Notes under the pieces: generated by a model | The model's input: only the letters and a program-made list of their open reading frames with translations | Told to the model about the DNA's origin: nothing | Database searches by the model: none | Shown: positions 57,801-64,000 of the stretch, in pieces | How positions within the stretch are numbered: the stretch's first letter is position 1 | Layout of the letters: each line of letters opens with the position of its first letter | Position numbers and translations under genes: made by a program | Source: Hyalella azteca | Taxonomy: Eukaryota > Arthropoda > Malacostraca > Amphipoda > Hyalellidae | Assembly: GCF_000764305.2 (NCBI RefSeq) | Contig: NW_025931682.1 | Location: 52,009 to 116,008 of the forward strand | Length of the DNA stretch: 64,000 nucleotides | Direction: 5' to 3'

Positions 57801-58364
57801 CTCAGTTCTGTTGTCGCCGGCTGCCCATCCACACCAAGAGCAGCTGTCGCCGGCATCCAGGGCCTGGGACGTGTCTTGTCCTGCGCTGGCAAGGGACGCG
57901 GCAGGCACAAACGGCGGCAAGGGAGGCGGCGGGACATGGAATGAGGGTGGAGGAGGAAAAACACCACTCATGCAGATCGTGTCGTCAGTGCACTCCTCCA
58001 ACTCATCGTAGGAAGTAAGTGAAGAGTAATGGTTCGCAAACTCGTGTGGTGACACGACGTTTAGTTGTGTTGGTCGCGAAGAATCCTTAGCGAAACCGAC
58101 ATGCTCAATATTGTATTGGCCTCCTAAGTCTTCGATCCACGGGTCGCCTTGCAGAATTCCTTCCGCTAGATCGTCGTCAGTACGTGCACGATAAAAAACA
58201 AACTCGCGCATTCGTTCGCGTTGGCTGCGGACTTGTGATGCTTGCGTAGAAGGAAGAATGGGCTGATCAGGAAGAGTTTCTTGCACAGCCTGGACTGAGG
58301 CGCACCACAGGACAACCATCAGTGGCAGCAACGGCGCACCCTGCCGGGAACAGGTATTGGACAT
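44952..58364 (-). CDS. Predicted secreted/receptor-like protein with ITAM-type tail (3-exon model)
   Basis: Model: 57779-58364, 50769-51008 and 44952-45832 on the minus strand, all joined in phase 1, 568 codons plus stop. The N-terminus MSNTCSRQGAPLLPLMVVL then WCASVQA is a convincing signal peptide. The middle exon has an NLT glycosylation site. The tail carries YMNP (residue ~353), YAEL-x7-YSEI (~363-377), a basic KKKRKKKR run (~432-439) and a Cys-rich end. I do not recognise the family. No transmembrane helix is present in these three exons, so a further exon is probably missing. Frame agreement across three GC-rich exons is the main support. Confidence 0.55.
45528..45572 (-). other. ITAM-type motif YxxL-x7-YxxI
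   Basis: Translated minus strand reads DVYAELGGHGLNTYSEI. The spacing of seven residues between the two YxxL/I boxes and the acidic residue two before the first Tyr fit the ITAM consensus (Y-x-x-L/I-x6-12-Y-x-x-L/I). Confidence 0.6.
45846..46620. repeat. Short arrays beside exon C
   Basis: About 45854-45925: two copies of gaggtaattttagtggacag plus tgtgttcat, next to the exon C acceptor. About 46275-46620: about seven ~50-bp units containing cctcacacgccatcaaagtc and tataggatttatctcgccct. Confidence 0.93.
46673..46698 (-). other. Candidate 26-nt microexon
   Basis: On the minus strand: tttttaccttgcag | ggccaaaattctccccagcg gccaag | gtaagcc. Acceptor and donor are both strong. Its 26-nt length would convert phase 1 to phase 0, so joining it to exon C would leave the ITAM frame and end at 45689. 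Confidence 0.4.
47131..47455. repeat. tggccatagctggccaccg array
   Basis: Many units of about 22-34 bp built on ggccatagctggccaccgat, with inserts gcaccgccgtatggttggcc. The core contains the palindrome tggcca twice per unit, so the array is rich in small hairpins. Confidence 0.92.
48655..49215. repeat. ~50-bp attcatcgttatgtcatgaat array (about ten units)
   Basis: Units contain cttttattcatcgttatgtc, atgaataaagagtttctaag and ctattcagcag. The piece at about 48938-48970 is inverted (gctattcagcttagaaactc), giving a local palindrome. Confidence 0.92.
49838..49868. repeat. (ATAAC)n microsatellite
   Basis: Six consecutive ataac units. Confidence 0.9.
50769..51008 (-). CDS. Minus-strand gene, exon B
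   Basis: Acceptor atggcatcag, donor atac|GTGAGC, phase 1 both ends, 240 nt. Encodes SVGTTEILVRATINLTSYET, SLRLQLMPVVWCSARTYTAN and GLTVGAAGWRCGFVQHLII. It looks like beta-rich extracellular sequence with two cysteines; no named domain is recognised. The alternative acceptor gtgtcag (six nt further in) also keeps frame. Confidence 0.5.
52260..52775. repeat. 20-bp minisatellite (about 25 units)
   Basis: Units of catcataccctctactcaaa, near 20 bp, becoming regular from about 52450 to 52740 and degenerate at both edges. Confidence 0.96.
53651..53790 (+). repeat. tRNA-derived SINE-like element
   Basis: A-box-like tggcccagtag (53659-53669) and B-box-like ggatcgatccc (53709-53719) are 50 bp apart, consistent with a Pol III internal promoter. 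The stem gcgggatcgatcccgc surrounds the B box. Downstream aagaattggcgacaggcc recurs (inverted) at about 27380 and 49906. It does not fold as an intact tRNA gene. Confidence 0.5.
54515..54890. repeat. ~36-bp minisatellite cctctcattctacgctacat
   Basis: About eleven units of ttgcctctcattctacgcta plus cattagtctgctt, with variants (gctgcatcccagtct) to the right. Confidence 0.94.
57779..58364 (-). CDS. Minus-strand gene, exon A: signal peptide and N-terminal region
   Basis: ATG at 58364 is followed by a hydrophobic core (PLLPLMVVLWCASVQA) and likely cleavage before VQETLP. Then come charged sequence (SQVRSQRERMREFVFYRART), acidic DDDLAEGILQGDPWIEDLGG, and a Pro-rich part PPPPSFHVPPPPLPPF. The donor GAAG|GTCGGT is weak. 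A good acceptor (cctgttcccggcag, ending at 58341) inside the signal-peptide coding region allows an alternative upstream first exon. Confidence 0.6.
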
Positions 58365-58673
58365 TAGTATCAAGTTGACATGAATTACTGCGCAATTTAC
58401 TTCATTTCCAGCAGTGCTTGTGGTAAAATACAAAGGAACCCTCACTGGCAGCAGCCATAATTGAGAGCAATTGAGTCCAACTACGAGTTCTTTGCAGTGA
58501 AAAATTCTGAATTTAAATTAGTGTTATATATACAGAATTTTACGAAGAACATGGGGTATGTCATTAGTTTGTCCATTTTAGACTTTTAGAAGGTAACGCA
58601 CTCTCTAGTTAATGTTTCCATGAAGGTTTACTTCGTACTAAAACTTTGGGTTCGCACAAAACGAATTGATGGA

Positions 58674-59228
58674 TACAGGGTTATTCGTATTTTCGAAGTA
58701 TAGATTAAAAATGAATAGTTAATACACCAATGGAAAGAAAAAGATTAAAATTTTTATTTACTACATATTTATAAATGTTCAATATGTTCCCTTGTGCTGC
58801 ACGGCAAACATCTATCCGGTAGCCAAGCTCGTCCCACACACGAGAAAGCATATCTTCTGTTATTGAGTGCACCGTAGCAGCAACTCTGGATCAACCAGAG
58901 TTGCTGGTAGAGGCGGGACGTAAACAGCTTCCTTGACGTAACCCCATAAGAAATAGTCACATGGGGGTGAGATCAGGAGATCTCGGTGGCAAGAAGTGTC
59001 AATTCAGATCTGCATTTCCTATGCTTCCTACCAAACGCTCAGGAAGTGACTGATTTAAAGATTTCTGCAACTACCGCCACCGCCGTCGCCAAATTCCGCG
59101 TTTGAATAAGTTAAACAAAAATTTAATTTTTTCTCTTTCCATTGGTGTTCAAATTATCCATTTTGTATTCTTACCTAAATAACTACGCATTTATTAAATT
59201 GGGTCCATCATTTAGAATAACCCAGTGT
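58674..59228 (-). mobile_element. Internally deleted mariner-family transposon relic
   Basis: Outer inverted ends cagggttattc (58676) and gaataaccc..g (to about 59225) enclose a second inverted pair, acaccaatggaaagaaaaag (58724) and its counterpart ending ccattggtgt at 59148. Between them the minus strand encodes the C-terminal signature PPRSPDLTP then CDYFLWGYVKEAVYVPPLP, split by a one-base insertion in a C run (near 58957). This is characteristic of mariner/Tc-type DDE transposases in arthropods. Most of the transposase is absent. TA stands at 58674-58675. Confidence 0.85.
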
Positions 59229-61424
59229 TATCGTGCTCAAAACTTATAAACTCGTAATTGGAATACGTATAATTAAATCTTAATTTAATTCTAAAATGAA
59301 AAGCTTGCATTAATGCTGCGTCTTAAAGAGCAGCTACTGCGAATTTTCCAGTTATTCTAACAGTAAAATTTTCAAAGATCAATCTTGACCGCTCTAGAAT
59401 AATCTAGATTTGCCGTCTAGACCAATATAGACCGCAAATAAATGGAAAAGAATATAGCTGGTAACAACTTGCCACCGAGCTTATAATAAGGTAATCTGCT
59501 CTATATTCACCACGGATGGTAGCTAGTCGTAAATAAACTAAAAATCCAGCACGTCATGTCACAGATCGATTAAATTCATTTCACTCATTTTAAAATATTC
59601 ATCGTTTCGTAGAAATGCGGACTGCGCACGTGAGGTATCATCTTAGCGTCGTCTTTCAAGAGATGCTGTGCAAGAAAACTTATGATTTTCCTAGCGTGCT
59701 GAGAGCGCAAGACTTTCAGTCTCATGACTTGCGCATCTGAAGCAGAAATATCCCAATCAAAGAAAGAAGTCTAGAAGAAAACCTGAGCAGAACGTGACGC
59801 TGTGTCATGATTTCTGCCAGCACTCGTGCATGCATTCAGACTTATGGAAAAGTGTGGGTTGGGGTTAAACGAATTCCATGCAACTGCGTGCGTTGCATCA
59901 ACGCAACCAGTGCGTCGTGCTACAGCTTCCAAGATTGTTTAACGTCAAGTAAATTGAAAACGTCAAGTTGATTGAATGGAGCCAAATTGTTAAAAGTAAT
60001 TGTAACAAAACTAAATGCTTTTGATGATAATTTCTTTTTAACATTGCAAAGAAAGCAAAAAATATATATTTTCGGGCTGAATTCGCTTACATTTTCTGTT
60101 GATTGCAGGGCTGAAGGAGTGAATGATTATTATAGTGATTAGAGGTCTGAAATGCACACAAGTTTCGTTAGAACTGCCGGTAACCTTACGGCTTACTATT
60201 CACATGACATGTCGCACGTCTCATCGAAAACTCCAGCTAAATTCTGTATGAAACTCAGTACGAGATTTTGCAGGCTATCCATGCTGTAGTCCTATAGGAA
60301 CTGAGGTTGCATGCTGAGGATGTTGTCTTGCGAACAGTTTTAAGCGCTCGTCTCAGACTCCAGGGGGTAGACGTGGCACAGCCAGGCCTTGCGTTCAGCT
60401 TCAACACTTCTTTCTTGTCGGACGAAAACTGATGAATTATTTCCCAGAGACATAGAACTCTCACACATGCATCGACCACGGGGGGAAAGACGGCTGAAGC
60501 TTTGCATGAGCTGTTGGTTAGTGATTCTGTCAGAAATTTGAAAAATTCTAACAATATTTGGTGGTTAATTGACTGTTTGAACGTCTATGTCAGTCACTCC
60601 AAGTCATCTATGATAAAAATTATTAATATGAGACTAACAATGATATTAAAATTCAATTGAAGCATACAATGATGAACAACAAAATAGCTTTGGAGTGAAT
60701 AATCAACAGTGAGATAAAATTTACAAAATAAATATTTTATTAAATTCCTCATTCCTTAATTGTGTTTCATAATTGTATTATCTTCTTCTACGGCCTTTTT
60801 TCATTGCATTTCCTGTTTAATCTTCTCAAGACAAATTGACTGTGAAAAATATTTCAAAGAAAAAATTTTCATTAGGATTTTCAGAAGACTGGACAATTTA
60901 GTTTTTTTTTATTATTTCAGAGGCCTTTTAGATTGTGCGGAGTTGGTACAGCCTCGGTGGGATCCTGGAGTGCAGTAAGTGGTGAGCCGTGCAGGAAACA
61001 GAGCAATAGACAGGAAATTTGGCACTTAGTGCGGTCAGGTGACTGATGTCAAAGCCAGAAAATTATGGGGGTGCCTTATTTAAGCTCGCTGACGTATAGA
61101 GTGTATAGTATAGGATCCATTGCTCCTCCACATCGGGTGAATGAGTAAATGGTGAGGCGCTTTTTTTCGAGCACAAATACCGGTGCACACACATGTTGGA
61201 CATCGAGATGCTATTTGTGATTTGGTAAATTTTTCCACTATAGATTAAATCAATATGCATACATAGTTGCACTATACACCTAGGAACTCATGTATAGTTC
61301 CATAAATTAAGTTTGAGTTTATCCGAATAATAGTAATGCTTGGAATTCCCCCAAAAATAGTAAGTAATTCGTAGTCAAAAAGGTAAAATACATTGATAGT
61401 GTTTTGATGACAACCTGGGCAAAA
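59229..61424. other. No gene recognised
   Basis: AT-rich sequence with small ORFs such as 60255-60554 on the minus strand. No domain, array or transposon end was identified. Confidence 0.55.
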
Positions 61425-61520
61425 TTAACCCATTAAATGCTGCACATGCTCAACCCATTACATGCTGCGCATATTCATTGTTCAACCCATTACATGTCGC
61501 ACATTATCAACCCATTATGT
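61425..61520. repeat. caacccattacatgctgcaca array
   Basis: Four units of about 22-30 bp, each with caacccatta and gcacat/gcgcat. Confidence 0.85.
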
Positions 61521-62344
61521 CCAAGCTCAGCCAAATTATTTTGTACCAAACTGACTGTCCGCTATTTATAGGATAGCGATTTGTTGTGTTAATTTAATTC
61601 GTAATTCCGAATAATTCTTTCATTCTGGAACTTTGAAAATTGGTTGGCCGATCAAGTGTAGTTCTCATCACAAATATTTTGTGGTGTTACATTGCGGTGA
61701 ACTTGAAATGATACGATCTGCATCCTTGCAACTTTTAAAAAAATTCAAGAAAATTTATTGAAATTCAGAATACAATTCTTCAATGAAATTCCCGAGAATT
61801 TCAATTCACCACTCTAGAATTGTGTGAAGTTTTAATATTTTTTCACTGGCAACGGTCGTTTCTCCTGATATGTTTACGAGTATGTAGATGTGTGTGAGTT
61901 ATCAAGCACGCTAGGATCATTTGAGCGAAAATTTAGGAGCTGAGATAACCAGTAAATATTTTTTTCCAGTATGCTTTTTTACGCTCTGGTTTTATGTGTT
62001 TAGAATTGTACGGGTATGCGAGGGAATGAAATAATGAATACAATTTTAAATGAACTGAATTACAATAATGATTCTGCGTGAGTAACTTGGTAGTATTATT
62101 GCCTAATAAATGTGGATGAAATTTATTGCTCGTATACTGGCTGCAAGTAAACTAATAAATGTTAGCGATAAATCTATGTAATTAACGACATCACGGAGGC
62201 CACGGGCGCTAGTCTGCGCCGCATCGTGGCTAGTTAGCACCCGCAGCGTTCGCGTGGCCAGCTGCAGTACCGACATCCTAGTGGACAATCTTGCAACAAT
62301 TATAGCTGACCAATAAATGATCCACACTTTTCAGCCGTCGGAAA

Positions 62345-62505
62345 TGCTAAAACCATAGAATAAGGGCTTTTCGGGGTTTTAACCCCAAACCCATTGTTTT
62401 AAAACCATAGAATCAGGGTTTTTCGGGGTTTTAAACACAAACCCATGATTTTAAAACCATAGAACAAGGCGTTTTCGGGGTTTTAAAACCTGCTGGGGTT
62501 TATGT
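62345..62505. repeat. ~57-bp array, three units
   Basis: Units ttaaaaccatagaataaggg then ttttcggggttttaa, cccaaacccat. Three units with small differences. Confidence 0.92.
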
Positions 62506-62833
62506 TTCAATGCGAACAAATTCAGGTCGCTGTTCAGGTCGAATATCTTTATTGTTAATCATGATAGGATATTAGGCTGGCATTATAGTTGGCCAGCGAT
62601 GGTCGGGATGGCATATCCACTGGTCCACACATAATTGGGCTGGAACACAGCGGCTGCTGCGGCTCACACGCTGGCGCTGCAGCGACATTTGTCACGCGTC
62701 GCACGCCGGAAACGCTTCTGTGAGGCTCACTTGTCCTTCACAGCCTCAGCTTGTCTCAGGTTCTCAGAATAATTCTATTAATTTATTTCTACATAGATAG
62801 AAATGAGGGAATTGGCAAAGCACAAACACTTCC

Positions 62834-63510
62834 TTAAAGCAGCCCCTAGACGCACAATATTATTATCCAATATTATTGATCGTCTGATGGCGACATTGAC
62901 GGTTTGTGCAATATATTGCGCGATTTTTAAGATATTGAAAATGTTTTTAGCCAACTTGATAAACTTGTGTGGTCTAGAGGCAATATTGCGCAATATTCTC
63001 TCAGTGCGTCCCCAGCTGTCGTTTGAAGCGGTTATTTAAATCGCATGCATTTATCATGGCGGTTAAAAAAACTACTTCAGGATTATTGAACTTCATAGTG
63101 GTCTCCAACCTTTACGGGATTTAAATATAAAGATAATACTAATCGTTCGGAAAACGGGAAGTACTGCACAAAAATTCATCTTAGTTCATTTACTATTTAG
63201 TAACTTTTGTGAATAAACTTGCCCTTGTCAATAAACCAGTACTTGAACTATTCCTTTCTATTTGCCAGCCTTCTCTTTCTATTCAACAACTTTGAGCCAA
63301 CACGATTGAGTTTCGTTGAGATTCAACAACAACACGATTGAGTTTCGCTCGACACGTTCACTTCATGAAAGTCTGGTAGGGAGTTTGTACGTAATATAGC
63401 TGTGCGTCTGGTGGTGCGAACCCGTCAATATTGCCCATATAGAAGCTCAATAATTTGACCCAACACAAAGATATTGCGAAATAATATTGCGCGTCTAGAG
63501 GCTGTTTTAA
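62834..63510. mobile_element. TTAA-flanked MITE, 669 bp
   Basis: TTAA at 62834-62837 and 63507-63510 flank 27-bp inverted ends agcagcccctagacgcacaa.. and (reverse complement) aacagcctctagacgcgcaa.., 24 of 27 identical. TTAA duplication is the target signature of piggyBac-type elements. There is no transposase frame. Internal caatattgcgcaatattctc at about 62980-63000 suggests a nested or composite structure. Confidence 0.8.
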
Positions 63511-64000
63511 GGGTCTAGCGTAATTTTTATGCCCTTCATCGTAAAAATTCGAGCACCATTTTTGCATAGAACTTTTGGCCAGAAGTAAAATTAATAGAGT
63601 AAGACGATTTTAATTTGCAAAGGATTTTTCAATTTTTCCATAATATTTATGGTCCAGTTTTATTTGAGATCCAATATATTAAACACAATAAAATTTGCAA
63701 CGTTATTAAATTTTTAGATTATCTAACGAAGTACAAAAGAGTCAATAATTATTTAGCATCATTATAACATTTTTCAACTCATCCGTTTTGCAAAAAACTC
63801 TTATTGTCTGACAATGAGACAGGGACATCTAATTTAAGTATCCGAGAATCAATCAATTTTCTTTTCAGATTTGCTTTGCTGGCTGCTGCAACGTCTAACC
63901 ATCTCATACAGGCAGCAATGATATTTGCATCTTAAGAATCTATTCAGGCCTTGCTTAACTCACGTCGATAGGCTATATCCAGACCTTATATTAATTACAT
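63511..64000. other. No feature recognised
   Basis: AT-rich sequence; nothing seen. Confidence 0.55.

Overview
The window is eukaryotic DNA: GC-rich coding exons sit in AT-rich introns with GT..AG borders, and minisatellites and small DNA transposons are abundant. The exon-intron structure, the mariner-type relic and the ZO-1 architecture fit an arthropod. A crustacean is my best guess, but the sequence does not prove it. One ambiguous base (2654) and an embedded sequencing-library adapter (34916-34953) show that this is a draft assembly.

Region 1 (1-23019, + strand) is most of one gene, the ZO-1/polychaetoid (TJP) junctional scaffold. The 5' part with PDZ1 lies outside the window. I could place 20 exons: PDZ2 (its second exon is present twice), PDZ3, SH3, the basic U5 hinge, a non-catalytic guanylate-kinase (GUK) domain, a long Pro/Ser/Asn/His-rich tail, and a C-terminal ZU5 domain ending in the ZO-type VSVxxDHF motif. 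From exon 2876-3073 onward every splice junction keeps the reading frame. Two exceptions need explaining: a phase break between the PDZ2 exons and exon 2876-3073, and a 1.07-kb exon (8928-10001) with its own stop that looks like an alternative 3' end. Several introns of this gene begin with minisatellites whose repeat unit contains the 5' splice site itself, so one exon end is followed by up to nine donor-like copies. That is the most unusual structural feature here.

Region 2 (23020-44951) holds no gene I can name. It contains dispersed repeats, weak ORFs, tandem arrays and the adapter junction. Because of that junction, physical linkage between the left and right parts of the window is not secure.

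Region 3 (44952-58364, - strand) contains a predicted three-exon gene of 568 codons, all joined in phase 1. It has a signal peptide, an unrecognised extracellular-looking region and a tyrosine-rich tail with a perfect ITAM-type motif (YxxL-x7-YxxI) and a YMNP motif. No transmembrane exon was found, so the model is probably incomplete. It is the best candidate for an undescribed receptor.

Region 4 (58365-64000) contains an internally deleted mariner-family element with nested inverted repeats, a TTAA-flanked MITE and more tandem repeats. No gene was recognised in it.
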